Positions 44,512 through 54,844 of a DNA stretch of 64,000 bases are shown here, piece after piece. How positions within the stretch are numbered: the stretch's first letter is position 1; each line of letters starts with the position of its first letter. The position numbers and the translations under genes are program-made. Source of the DNA: Nocardioides sp. zg-1308 (GTDB lineage Bacteria > Actinomycetota > Actinomycetes > Propionibacteriales > Nocardioidaceae); the NCBI RefSeq assembly GCF_013155375.1, contig NZ_JABJQY010000004.1, forward strand, positions 620,001 through 684,000, read 5' to 3'. Below the pieces are notes generated by a model, which had not been told where the DNA came from, searched no databases, and saw nothing but the letters and a program-made list of their open reading frames with translations.

Positions 44512-47323
44512 CACCCGTCCCGGGCCGGGACCCACCGAGCGCCGAGACGAGCTGCGCGCGCGAGGTGATGCCGAGCTTGGGGAAGATGCGGTAGAGGTGC
44601 GACCCGACCGTGCGGTGGGAGAGGTAGAGGTGCTGACCGATCTCGCGGTTGGTCAGGCCCGACGCGGCCAGCTGGGCGATCTGGCGCTCCTGCGGGGAGA
44701 GCAGGTCGCCGGCTCCGCGGTCGGGCTCGCGCACCGTCTCCCCCGACGCGCGCAGCTCGCGGTTCGCCTGGTCGACCCACGGCGCGGCCCCCAGCGCCTC
44801 GAACATGTCGCGCGCCGACCGCAGGTGGGGCCGGGAGTCCCGCGAGCGCCGGCGCCGCCTCAGCCACGTGCCGTACGCGAGGAGGTGCCGGGCGTGGAGG
44901 AACGGCCACGGCACGAGGCCGCCCCGGAGCCCGTCCACGAAGAGCGCCTCGGCCCGGGACCCGGTCGCGACCAGCGGCCTGGCGACCAGCAGGGAGGCGC
45001 CGACGAGGGGCGATCGCGAGGCCTCCCACACCGACTCCAGCTCCTCGACGACCTGCCCGGCCTCGGCGCGCCGGTCGAGCGCCAGGGCCGACAAGACGTG
45101 GTCCACGGACCCCCAGTGGCGGGCGTTGGCGTGGTGGACCGGGCTGGCGGGGTCGAACACGCGGCGCACGTGGTGGAGGGCCTGCTCGTGACGCCCGTGG
45201 GCCACCGCCGAGAGCGTCCGGGCCAGCTCGACCGGGGCGAGGAAGGTGTGGGCGCCCAGCGGCAGGAAGAACGCCTCCGCGGTCCTGCCCAGGTAGTCCG
45301 CACCCTCGTCGTCGCCCTGGGCCGCGGCCACGAGCGCCTCGGTGGCCGCGCCCGCCATGCCCCACAGGCGCTCGCCCGTGTCGACGGCCAGCCGCTGCAC
45401 CTCGTCCCCCGCGGCCCGCGCCGCCTGCCAGCGCCCGAGGTGGTGGTCGGTGAGCATGCGGGACACCAGCGCCTGCAGGAGCAGCGGCATCTCGCCGCGG
45501 GAGCGGAAGCGTGAGACGGCGCTGTCGAGCAGCGGAGCCGCCAGGGGGAAGGCGCCGATGCCGGTGGCCGCGGCGCCCAGGTCGAGGTCGTCGATGGCAT
45601 CACCGAGGACACCGGGGGTGAGCGCGGCGATCCGCTGCCCGACGGCGCGGCCCCGCTCGACCGGAGCCGCATAGGCGACGATCGCCAGGAGCGTGGGGTC
45701 GTCCGGCGCGGCACCGACGCCCTCGGCCGCCTCCACCAGCCCGAGCCGGGTGGTCGCGTCCGCGTTGGACCACCAGCACCGCAGCGCCAGGCTCACCATC
45801 ATCTTGAGGGCGTGCTCGCGCTCCCCCTCCGCGGCCAGCCTGCTCGCGACGTCGCACAGCGCCGGCACCTTGGCCGCCCCCGACCAGGCCCGGTCGCCGA
45901 ACACCTCGTGGAGCCACGAGAGCCGCAGCCGGTGCTCCTCTGACAGGTCGGCGGCGTCGACCCGGACGAGGAGCGCCGTGCCCTCCTGGTAGAGGCCGGA
46001 GTCGAAGGCGAGCTCGGCGGCGCCGACCAGGCGGCGCCCCCGCTCGAGTGCGGTCCCGCTCAGCTCGGCGGCCCGGGCCAGTGCTGCGACGGCGGCGCGG
46101 GTGGCGCCCTGCTCGATGGCCCGGTCGGCCGCGGCCTCGAGGTCGTCGGCGACGTCGTCTGCCGGGCCGACCGTCGAGGCGGCCAGGTGCCACGTGCGCC
46201 GTCCTGTGGACGCGACGAGGACCTCCGCCAGCGCCGCGTGGGCCGCGCGGCGCTCGGACGGCGTGGCTCCCTGGTAGCACGCCGACCTGACGAGGGGGTG
46301 CCGGAAGCGCACCGCGCCGCCCTCCACGACCAGGACCCCGGCGTCGACCGCCTCCGCCAGCAGGTCCTCGGCGTGGGAGTCCCCGGCCACGAGCTCCGTG
46401 GCGCGGACGACCTCGACCAGCGAGTCGGTGTCGTCGGCCGCCACGACGAGCGCTGCCAGGCGTACGTCGTCGCGCAGGTCCTCGAGGCGTCGCGCGAAGG
46501 CCCGCTCGAGACGGGACGTCATGGCACCCGGGGCGACGAGGCCCGCGTCGGTCGGCGTCCACGACCTCGACAGCTCGACCAGGGCGAGCGGGTTGCCCTC
46601 GGCCAGTCGGAGGACCTCGCGCCGGGCGCCCGTCGACAGGGCTCCGGCGCGCTCCAGCACCTCGGCGGCGTGCGTGTCGTCGAGCGGGCCGACGACCAGC
46701 TCGGGGAAGGTGCCGTCCGAGAGCGCGGAGTCGACGCCGTCGCGCTGGGCGGCGACCACGGCCACCGGTTCGTCCTGGATCCGCCGGGCGAGGAAGGCCA
46801 GGGCGCACGCACTGGCCGGATCGATCCACTGGACGTCGTCGACCAGCAGCACGACCGGCGCGTCGGCAGCGCGGTCGGCGACCAGCTCGAGCGCCGCGTA
46901 GCCCACGAGGTAGGGGGGAGCGGCCGGCGCGGCCAGGCCGAACGCGGAGAGCAGCGCCGCACGCTGCGGCTCGGGCAGGCGGTCGGCGAGCGGCAGGACC
47001 GACCCGAGCAGGCGGTGCAGACCGGACCACGGCACCTGCGCCTCGGACTCGACGCCGGTCACGCGCAGGACCTGCCGGCCCGCCTGGACGGCCTCCCGCG
47101 CGACGACGTCGAGGAGCGACGACTTGCCCACTCCCGGCTCGCCCCGGACGAGCAGCACCGCCCCGTGGTCCGCCGACCGGCCCAGGAGCGCGCGGAGCAC
47201 GGCGACCTCGTCGTCCCGTCCGACGAGGGCCGGTGGCATGCGCGATGGTATCCCGCCGGTTCCTCCCCGATCCGCGCTCGCCCGCCCTGCGGATTGGGTC
47301 ATCTGACTGAAGCGACCGGGCAT
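44504..47323 (-). CDS. LuxR-family large ATP-binding regulator (LAL type)
   Basis: A 939-aa protein. ATG 47323 has AGGAG at 7 bp; an ATG at 47239 would start at the common MPPALVGRDDEV but lacks a binding site. Walker A is VRGEPGVGKSSLLDVVA and Walker B LLVDDVQWIDPAS. A helical TPR-like middle is followed by a C-terminal LuxR HTH: LSPQERQIAQLAASGLTNRE, IGQHLYLSHRTVGSHLYRIF. LAL proteins activate nearby gene sets on ligand binding. It is divergent from the alpha/beta hydrolase at 47383 with only 60 bp between the starts, so that gene is the obvious target. Its end overlaps the ABC permease end (convergent). Confidence 0.93.
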   Translation of the reverse strand: MPGRFSQMTQSAGRASADRGGTGGIPSRMPPALVGRDDEVAVLRALLGRSADHGAVLLVRGEPGVGKSSLLDVVAREAVQAGRQVLRVTGVESEAQVPWSGLHRLLGSVLPLADRLPEPQRAALLSAFGLAAPAAPPYLVGYAALELVADRAADAPVVLLVDDVQWIDPASACALAFLARRIQDEPVAVVAAQRDGVDSALSDGTFPELVVGPLDDTHAAEVLERAGALSTGARREVLRLAEGNPLALVELSRSWTPTDAGLVAPGAMTSRLERAFARRLEDLRDDVRLAALVVAADDTDSLVEVVRATELVAGDSHAEDLLAEAVDAGVLVVEGGAVRFRHPLVRSACYQGATPSERRAAHAALAEVLVASTGRRTWHLAASTVGPADDVADDLEAAADRAIEQGATRAAVAALARAAELSGTALERGRRLVGAAELAFDSGLYQEGTALLVRVDAADLSEEHRLRLSWLHEVFGDRAWSGAAKVPALCDVASRLAAEGEREHALKMMVSLALRCWWSNADATTRLGLVEAAEGVGAAPDDPTLLAIVAYAAPVERGRAVGQRIAALTPGVLGDAIDDLDLGAAATGIGAFPLAAPLLDSAVSRFRSRGEMPLLLQALVSRMLTDHHLGRWQAARAAGDEVQRLAVDTGERLWGMAGAATEALVAAAQGDDEGADYLGRTAEAFFLPLGAHTFLAPVELARTLSAVAHGRHEQALHHVRRVFDPASPVHHANARHWGSVDHVLSALALDRRAEAGQVVEELESVWEASRSPLVGASLLVARPLVATGSRAEALFVDGLRGGLVPWPFLHARHLLAYGTWLRRRRRSRDSRPHLRSARDMFEALGAAPWVDQANRELRASGETVREPDRGAGDLLSPQERQIAQLAASGLTNREIGQHLYLSHRTVGSHLYRIFPKLGITSRAQLVSALGGSRPGTGAT

Positions 47324-47382
47324 CGCCGGCTCCTAGGTTCGACGGGACCAGGCAGGACCACATCCCCCGAGAGGACTCCCCC

Positions 47383-48126
47383 ATGACCACCGACACCTTC
47401 GACCGCGCGCCCGCCGAGGCCATCCCCGACGACCAGTCCGTGCGCAACGTCGTGCTCGTGCACGGCGCCTTCGCCGACGGCGCCGGCTGGCGCGGCGTGC
47501 ACGAGCGCCTCACCGCCCGCGGCTACCGGGTGAGCATCGTCCAGAACCCGCTCACCTCGCTCGCCGAGGACGTGGCGGCGACCCGGCGGGTCCTCGACCG
47601 GCAGGGCGGGCCGACCATCCTCGTCGGCCACTCCTGGGGCGGCACGGTGATCACCGAGGCGGGCGGGCACCCCGACGTGGTCGGCCTGGTCTACGTCTCC
47701 GCACTGGCCCCCGACACGGGCGAGACGACCGGCCAGCAGTACGAGGGCTTCGCCCCCACGCCCGAGTTCGTCATCGACGTCGGCGACGACGGCTACGGCT
47801 TCCTCCGTCCGGACACGTTCCAGGCCGGCTTCGCACACGACGTCGACGACGCGCAGGCCGCCTTCCTGCGCGACTCGCAGGTGCCGGTCAACATGTCCGC
47901 GTTCGGCGCGCCCGTCGCCCACGCGGCCTGGCGCACCAAGCCGAGCTGGGCGGTCATCGCCACCGAGGACCGGGCGTTCGACCAGGCCATGCTCCAGCAC
48001 ATGGCGGCACGCATCGGGGCCGAGGTCACCGAGGTCGCGGCCAGCCACGCCGTCTTCATCACCCAGCCGGACGTCGTCGCCGGCACGATCGACGAAGCCG
48101 CACGCAGCGCGGTCACCGCGGGCTGA
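47383..48126 (+). CDS. Alpha/beta hydrolase (esterase-like)
   Basis: A 247-aa soluble protein, ATG 47383 after GAGAGGACTCCCCC. The fold signature is complete: VLVHGAFADGAGW (oxyanion loop), GHSWGG (nucleophile Ser), IATEDRAFD (acid region) and ASHAVFITQPDVV (catalytic His). The 'HGAFADGAGW...GHSYGG' type is common in small actinobacterial esterases related to EstC-like proteins. Substrate unknown. It is probably under the divergent LAL regulator. Its 3' end overlaps the EamA gene by 14 bp in convergent orientation. Confidence 0.9.
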   Translation: MTTDTFDRAPAEAIPDDQSVRNVVLVHGAFADGAGWRGVHERLTARGYRVSIVQNPLTSLAEDVAATRRVLDRQGGPTILVGHSWGGTVITEAGGHPDVVGLVYVSALAPDTGETTGQQYEGFAPTPEFVIDVGDDGYGFLRPDTFQAGFAHDVDDAQAAFLRDSQVPVNMSAFGAPVAHAAWRTKPSWAVIATEDRAFDQAMLQHMAARIGAEVTEVAASHAVFITQPDVVAGTIDEAARSAVTAG

Positions 48127-49045
48127 CTGCATCGCTGCCTCGTGGGACCGGGTCGGCCGTCCGGCCCGGTCCCCCGCCGGCCGGCGACGCCGCGCGCGGA
48201 CGCGGCCACTGCACGATGGCGACGGCCCCGAGGACCAGCAGCCCACCGCACGCCTGCCGCACGGACAGGGACTCGCCGAAGACGAGCGCCGCGCCGGTCA
48301 CCGTGACCACGGGCTCGACGATCGAGAGGATCGAGGCGACCGTCGGCCCGACGCGGGCGAGGCCGAAGAAGAACAGCACGATCGCGGCGACGGTGCTGAC
48401 CAGGGCGATCAGGAGGAGCCACAGCCACCCCGTGGCCGGGAAGGCCAGGTCGGGGACGCCGCGCGCCGCCGACCACACGGCGAAGGTGCCGAAGGCGCCA
48501 CAGCACACCAGGGCGGCGAAGGCGAGCGGGTCGGCGGCCGCCACCCGGTCGCCGACGAGGATGTAGACCGAGTAGACGACGGCCGACCCGAGGGCGAGGG
48601 CCGCCCCGCCGGCGTCGAAGCCGTCCGCCGACGCACCGCCGAGCACCAGCGCGACCCCGAGCAACGCGACGGCCAGCGCGGCTCCCCGCGTGCGCGACGC
48701 CCGCTCGCGCCCCGTCAGCACCGCGGCCACCATGACCAGGAGCGGGTAGACGCAGAACACCAGCGCGACCTGGGAGGCGTCGACGCGGGTCAGCGCACCG
48801 AAGTAGAGGCCGGCCTGGGCGGCGTACCCCACCGCCCCCATCAGCAGGCCCGCGACGACGGCTCGCCGGCTGGTGCCGCGGAACCTCCTCCGGAGACCGG
48901 CGACGGTCAGCAACAAGGCCCCGGCGACCCCGAACCGGACGAGCAGCAGGGCCTCGAGCGTCACGCCGTCGTCGTAGGCCAGCTTGGCGAAGACGGCCAT
49001 CACGCCGAACGCGACGGCGGAGAGGAGGCACGCCAGAGGTCCCAT
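48113..49045 (-). CDS. EamA/DMT-family transporter
   Basis: A 310-aa protein with ten hydrophobic helices in two EamA repeats (LLSAVAFGVMAVFAKLAYDD begins repeat one; ALGSAVVYSVYILVGDRVA begins repeat two, with VEPVVTVTGAALVFGESLS near its end). ATG 49045 is used; a GTG at 49069 in the same frame is possible. Family members export amino acids or other metabolites. It is divergent from the LysR regulator gene, which shares a 77-bp intergenic region containing a palindromic operator; it is therefore the probable LysR target. Confidence 0.9.
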   Translation of the reverse strand: MGPLACLLSAVAFGVMAVFAKLAYDDGVTLEALLLVRFGVAGALLLTVAGLRRRFRGTSRRAVVAGLLMGAVGYAAQAGLYFGALTRVDASQVALVFCVYPLLVMVAAVLTGRERASRTRGAALAVALLGVALVLGGASADGFDAGGAALALGSAVVYSVYILVGDRVAAADPLAFAALVCCGAFGTFAVWSAARGVPDLAFPATGWLWLLLIALVSTVAAIVLFFFGLARVGPTVASILSIVEPVVTVTGAALVFGESLSVRQACGGLLVLGAVAIVQWPRPRAASPAGGGPGRTADPVPRGSDAVSPR

Positions 49046-49103
49046 GTCGTCCAGTCTCGGTCCGAGCACTGTTCAGGTCCACCGCGACTTCGCGAAGCAT
49101 TTT

Positions 49104-49120
49104 GTTCAGTCATACTGAAC
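49104..49120. promoter_or_regulatory. LysR-type operator palindrome
   Basis: GTTCAGT-CAT-ACTGAAC, a perfect 7-base inverted repeat with a 3-base spacer, contains the T-N11-A pattern of LysR-family binding sites. It ends 2 bp before the regulator's ATG (49123). A related half-site GTTCAG occurs at 49071, nearer the EamA start. A bound regulator should repress its own gene and can act on the EamA gene. Confidence 0.65.
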
Positions 49121-49122
49121 GG

Positions 49123-50051
49123 ATGCTCGACCTCCACCGCCTCCGCCTGCTGCGCGAGGTCCACGTCCGCGGCACGCTGCACGCGGCAGCCGGCGCGCTC
49201 GGCTACTCCCCCAGCGCGATCTCGCAGCACCTCGCGGTCCTCGAGCGCGAGGCCGGGGCGCCGCTCCTCGAGCGCGTGGGCCGTCGGGTCCGGCTCACCG
49301 ACGCCGGCCACGTCCTCGTGCGGCACGCCGACCTGCTGCTCGAGGGCGTGGAGGCGGCCGAGGCGGAGGTCGCCGCCGTGGCCGCGGGCAGGCTCACGGG
49401 GACCGTGCGGATCTCGGCGTTCCAGTCCGCCTTCCTCAGGATCGTGGCCCCGGCCGTCGGGGTGCTGGCCGACTCGCACCCGGGCATCCGGGTCGAGGCG
49501 ACCGAGACCGAGGTGGAGCTGGCCGTGCCGGCCCTGCGCCTGCAGCAGCTCGACGTCCTCGTGGGTGACGAGTACGACGGCCAGCCACGGGTCGTGCACC
49601 CCGAGCTCGAGCGGCAGCCGGTCCTGCGCGAGGCCATCCACGTGGTCCTGCCCGCCGGGCACCCGCGCGCGTCCGCGACGCACGTCGACCTCGCCGACCT
49701 GGCCGACCTGCGGTGGGCCGCCTGCCAGCCGGGCACGGGCCACCACGAGATGCACCTGCGTGCCTGCCGGGAGATCGGCCGGTTCGAGCCGGACCTCCGC
49801 TACACCTCCGACGACTTCGCCATCCTCCTCGAGCTGGTGCGCACGACCGGTGCGGGGGCCCTCCTCCCGGACCTCGCCGTGGGGTCCGTCGCGGCGGGGG
49901 TGGCCGTGCGACCGCTCAGGTACGGCCACCTCGGCCGCGAGGTCTTCCTCCTCACCCGGCGCGCCCGGACCCCGACCGTGGCGGCGGTCGCTCGCACCCT
50001 CGGCGTGGTGGGGCGGGAGGCTGCCGGGAGCCCGCCGCCGCCCGCGGGGCC

Positions 50052-50055
<4 letters not shown>
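49123..50055 (+). CDS. LysR-family transcription regulator
   Basis: A 310-aa protein, ATG 49123 (an upstream ATG at 49102 would lie across the operator, so it is less likely). The N-terminal winged HTH is HRLRLLREVHVRGTLHAAAG, ALGYSPSAISQHLAVLEREA; the rest is the two-subdomain periplasmic-binding-like effector domain (RISAFQSAFLRIVAPAVGVL and so on). Its ligand is unknown. It probably controls the divergent EamA transporter and autoregulates. Its end meets the ackA end in convergent orientation (4-bp overlap). Confidence 0.94.
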
Positions 50056-51241
<1,186 letters not shown>

Positions 51242-51245
<4 letters not shown>

Positions 51246-53356
51246 GACCGCTCCTCCCGGGCCTGTCCCTGGGCCTGCTCCTGGGCCTGTCCCTGGGCCT
51301 GGATCGCGGTGATCGCGACGGTGTTGACGATGTCGCGCACCAGCGCCCCGCGCGAGAGGTCGTTGACCGGCTTGCGCAGCCCCTGCAGCACGGGGCCGAC
51401 GGCCAGCGCGCCGGCCGAGCGCTGCACGGCCTTGTAGGTGTTGTTGCCCGTGTTGAGGTCCGGGAAGACGAAGACGGTGGCCCGGCCGGCGACCGCGGAG
51501 TCGGGCAGCTTGGTGCGCGCGACCGCGGCGTCGATCGCGGCGTCGTACTGGATCGGGCCCTCGACGAGCAGGTCGGGTGCGCGCTCGCGGACCCGCGCCG
51601 TCGCCTCGGTGACCTTGTCGACGTCGGTGCCGCTGCCGGAGGTTCCGGTGGAGTAGGACAGCATCGCGACCCGCGGCTCGACCCCGAACGCCGCCGCGGT
51701 GCGGGCCGAGGCGATGGCGATGTCGGCGAGCTGGGTCGCGGTGGGGTCGGGGTTCACGGCGCAGTCGCCGTAGACCAGCACCTGGTCGCGCAGGCACATG
51801 AAGAACACCGAGGACACCACCGACACCTCGGGGACGGTGCGGATGACCTCGAGCGCGGGGCGGATGGTGTGCGCGGTGGTGTGCACCGACCCCGACACCA
51901 TCCCGTCGGCGAGACCGAGCTCCACCATCATCGTGCCGAAGTAGGACACGTCGACCACGATGTCGCGGGCGGCCTCGAGGTCGACACCCTTGTGCGCGCG
52001 CCGCTGGTGGTACTCCTGCGCGAACCGCTCGCGCAGCTCCTCGTCGTAGGGGCTGAGCAGCTGGGCCCCGGACACGTCGATGCCGAGGTGGGCTGCCTTC
52101 GCGCGGACCACCATCGGGTCGCCGAGCAGGGTCAGGTCGGCCACGTTGCGGCGCAGGAGGATGTCGGCGGCACGCAGGATCCGCTCCTCCTCCCCCTCCG
52201 GCAGCACGATGCGGCGGCGGTCGTCGATCGCGTCGTCGAGGAGCTGGTGCTCGAACATCAGCGGCGTCACCACCGAGGTGCGCGCCACCTCGAGCCCGCT
52301 CATCAGCTCCTCGCCGTCGACGTTCTCGGCGAAGAGGGTCAGCGCCGTCGCGATCTTGCGCGGCGAGTCCTTGTCGAGCCTCCCTCGGCGGTTGGTCAAC
52401 GCCGTCGAGGTGGCGTGGGTGCCGAGGTCGGTGGCGATCATCGGCAGGGCGACGTCGAGCCCGTCGAGCAGCCGCCCGACCTGCTCGGGCAGCTCGAGCC
52501 CGCCGTTGAGGACGATGCCGGAGATCTGCGGAAAGCTGGCGGACTGGTGGGCGGTGAGCACCCCGAGGACCACCTCGGGACGGTCCCCGGGGGTGACGAC
52601 GAGGGCACCGTCGAAGAGTCGGTCCAGCACGTTGGGCATCGTCATCGCCGCCACCACGAGGCCCGGCACCTCCCGCGCCAGCTGGGTCTCGTCGCCGCGG
52701 ACCAGACGGCCGTCGCACGCCGCCATCAGCTCGGCGACCGAGGGAGCGCTGAGCAGCGGCTGCTCGGGCAGCGCGAAGGCCGGTGTGCCGTCGCGTCGCA
52801 GCGCCGCCGCCGTGCGGTCGGTGGCGTCGGGGTCGACGCGGTTGGCGATGACGGCGAAGAGCGTCGCGTGGCCGGCGGCCAGCTCGGCCTCGGCCATCGC
52901 GGCCGCCGTGCGGAGCTGGTCGACGCTGCGGCCGTGGCCGTTGAGGACCAGCAGGACCGGCGCACCCAGGTTGGCCGCGACGCGCGCGTTGAAGGCGAAC
53001 TCGGCCGGTGCGCCGACGTCGGTGTAGTCGCTGCCGACGACCACGACGGCGTCGCTCTTCTCCGCGACCTGGTGGTAGCGCGCGACGATCCGGTCCATCG
53101 CGCCGTCGGGGTCGGCGTGCACGTCGTCGTAGCTCACGCCGGCGCACTCGTCGTAGGACAGCGAGACCGAGTCGTGCGACACGAGCAGGTCGAGGACGTA
53201 GTCGTGGACGCCGCCCGTCGACGCCTCGGCACGGACCACCGGCCGGAACACCGCGACGCGCGCCACCCGGCGCGAGAGCTGCTCCAGCACACCGAGCGCC
53301 ACCGCGGACTTGCCGGTGAACCCCTCGACACCGGCCACGTACACGCTGCGCGCCAT
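51242..53356 (-). CDS. pta: Phosphate acetyltransferase, long (two-domain) type
   Basis: A 704-aa protein. The N-terminal ~360 residues are the P-loop/DRTGG regulatory half of long Pta enzymes (VAGVEGFTGKSAVALGVLE, VVVGSDYTD, VLVVTPGDRPEV-like region); the C-terminal half is the catalytic PTA domain (RRIVLPEGEEERILRAADIL, GSVHTTAHTIRPALEVI, VYGDCAVNPDPT, VFPDLNTGNNTYKAVQR). It interconverts acetyl-CoA and acetyl-phosphate. The start is ATG 53356. The last ~20 residues are an unusual Ala/Gln repeat (AQGQAQEQAQGQA) encoded by a 12-bp tandem DNA repeat. It is upstream of ackA in the same operon. Confidence 0.95.
51259..51302. repeat. 12-bp tandem repeat in the 3' end of pta
   Basis: GGGCCTG(T/C)(C/T)CCT repeats with a 12-bp period: full units at 51259, 51271 and 51283, plus eight bases of a fourth at 51295. 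On the coding (minus) strand it encodes the AQGQ/AQEQ repeats at the C-terminus of Pta, so unit-number changes keep the frame. Confidence 0.8.
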
Positions 53357-53366
53357 GGGTCCGAGC

Positions 53367-54110
53367 CTAGCTACCCGTCACGCCGAACCGCTCGACGCGG
53401 ATCGCCTCCGGGCTGAACCCGGACCCCACCAGGAGCTCCTCGCCGAAGCCGGCGAACCGGGACGACCCGCAGACGTAGGCGACCTCGGCGCCGGCCAGGA
53501 GCGGGGCGACCTCGGCCGCGGTCGGCGGGCCGGCGGGCCGCGTGCTGGTGGCGTGGCGGGTGAAGGCGATGGTGGCGCCCGCCCGCGCGAGCTCCTCGGC
53601 GTAGGGGAGCTCCTCGGGGGTGCGCGCGACGGCGAGCACCCGGAGCAGGTCGGAGCGGCCGAGGTGGCGGGCCGCGCGGATCATCGAGATCGCCGGCACG
53701 ACGCCGGTGCCACCGACCAGGCACAGCGCGGGGGTGCGCGTGTCCCAGCGGAACCAGCGTCCGATGGGACCGCGCATCTCGAGGACGTCGCCGACCTCGG
53801 CCACGTCGGCGAGGAACTCCGAGACCTCGCCGTCCGGGAGCCTCTCGACGAGCAGCTCGACGAGCGGGTCGCTGTCGTCGGACGCGACGGAGTAGGACCG
53901 CTGCGCGGTGTAGTCGTCGGGCGCACGCAGCCGGAGCAGGTAGTGCTGTCCGGGCCAGTGGCGCTGCCGGTCCTCCACGTGCAGGCGCAGCCGGACCAGG
54001 TGCGGCGCGGGGAGCTCCTTGGTGATGATGCGCCCGGTCGTCCACGCCGTCGCACCCGTGCCGCCCGGCGCGAACTCGTCCTCGAGCGCCACCGCGTCGC
54101 CGCCGGTCAC
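53367..54110 (-). CDS. Ferredoxin-NADP reductase-like FAD/NAD(P)H oxidoreductase
   Basis: A 247-aa protein with GTG 54110, overlapping the molybdoenzyme stop as GTGA. RSYSVAS (R71-S74) is the FAD-binding RxYS motif, GPIGRWF contacts FAD, and VGGTGVVPAISMIR (GGTG 133-136) is the NAD(P) phosphate loop; CGSSRFAGFGEELLVGSG with a C-terminal aromatic (ERFGV) is typical. There is no iron-sulphur ligand set. Paired with a sulphite-oxidase-like molybdoprotein, it probably passes electrons between that enzyme and NAD(P)H. Confidence 0.9.
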   Translation of the reverse strand: MTGGDAVALEDEFAPGGTGATAWTTGRIITKELPAPHLVRLRLHVEDRQRHWPGQHYLLRLRAPDDYTAQRSYSVASDDSDPLVELLVERLPDGEVSEFLADVAEVGDVLEMRGPIGRWFRWDTRTPALCLVGGTGVVPAISMIRAARHLGRSDLLRVLAVARTPEELPYAEELARAGATIAFTRHATSTRPAGPPTAAEVAPLLAGAEVAYVCGSSRFAGFGEELLVGSGFSPEAIRVERFGVTGS

Positions 54111-54715
54111 GGGTCGCCCTGGTAGCGCTGCTCGAGCCACGGGTCGCCCCGGTCGTGGTAGCCGTTGCGCTCCCAGAAGCCGGGGCGGTCCTCCGCCGTC
54201 AGCTCGAGCCGGCTGATCCACTTGGCGGACTTCCAGAAGTAGAGGTGCGGGACCAGCAACCGGACCGGGCCGCCGTGCTCGGCCGTCAGCGGCCGTCCGT
54301 CGTGCTCCCAGACGATCCACGCCCGGCCGTCGGTGATGTCGGCCAGGGGCAGGTTCGTCGTGTAGCCCGTGGAGGAGTGGGCCATGACGAACCCGGCCTC
54401 CGGCAGCGGTCCGGCGGCCTCGAGCAGGGTGTCGACGGACACGCCGGTGAACAGCGTGTCGAACTTCGACCAGGTCGTCACGCAGTGGATGTCGCCCTGG
54501 TAGGACGACCGCGGCAGCTGCTGCACCTCCTGCCACGTCCAGGTGGTGGGTCGCTCCACGAGGCCGTCGACGCCCACGCTCCACGACTCGCGGGCGATCC
54601 GCGGCGTCGCCTCGGCGGTCAGCACCGGCCAGCCGGCACCCACGTCGTACTGCCCGGGAGGCAGGCGCCGCGGTGGCTCGGCGCGACGTCGCGAGAATCC
54701 TCGGGTCACCGGCAT
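54107..54715 (-). CDS. Sulphite-oxidase-like molybdopterin oxidoreductase, cytoplasmic
   Basis: A 202-aa protein, ATG 54715 with AGGAGGAGG at 5-7 bp. The Mo-ligand cysteine is C78 in GDIHCVTTWSKFDT, and HSSTGYTTNLPL and HGGPVRLLVPHLYFWKSAKW are family segments (YedY/SUOX-like oxidoreductase domain). It is short and lacks a Tat signal and the C-terminal dimerisation domain, so it is likely cytoplasmic. Together with the flavin reductase downstream it should form a small redox pair. Substrate unknown. Confidence 0.92.
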   Translation of the reverse strand: MPVTRGFSRRRAEPPRRLPPGQYDVGAGWPVLTAEATPRIARESWSVGVDGLVERPTTWTWQEVQQLPRSSYQGDIHCVTTWSKFDTLFTGVSVDTLLEAAGPLPEAGFVMAHSSTGYTTNLPLADITDGRAWIVWEHDGRPLTAEHGGPVRLLVPHLYFWKSAKWISRLELTAEDRPGFWERNGYHDRGDPWLEQRYQGDP

Positions 54716-54844
54716 CGGGGCCTCCTCCTGGACAGGGTGCACGTGGTGGGACGGTCACCAGTCGGTCGACGGCAGGCTACCGGGACGGGGCGGCCAGCGG
54801 TGGTCGGCCGTCTCGCTCGTCGGCGAGCCCAGTGGTCGGCGGGC

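Noticed and set aside
51246..53147. Minus-strand frame running on upstream of acetate kinase
   Set aside because: It is out of frame with pta and is an Arg/Gly-rich shadow; ackA starts at GTG 51245.
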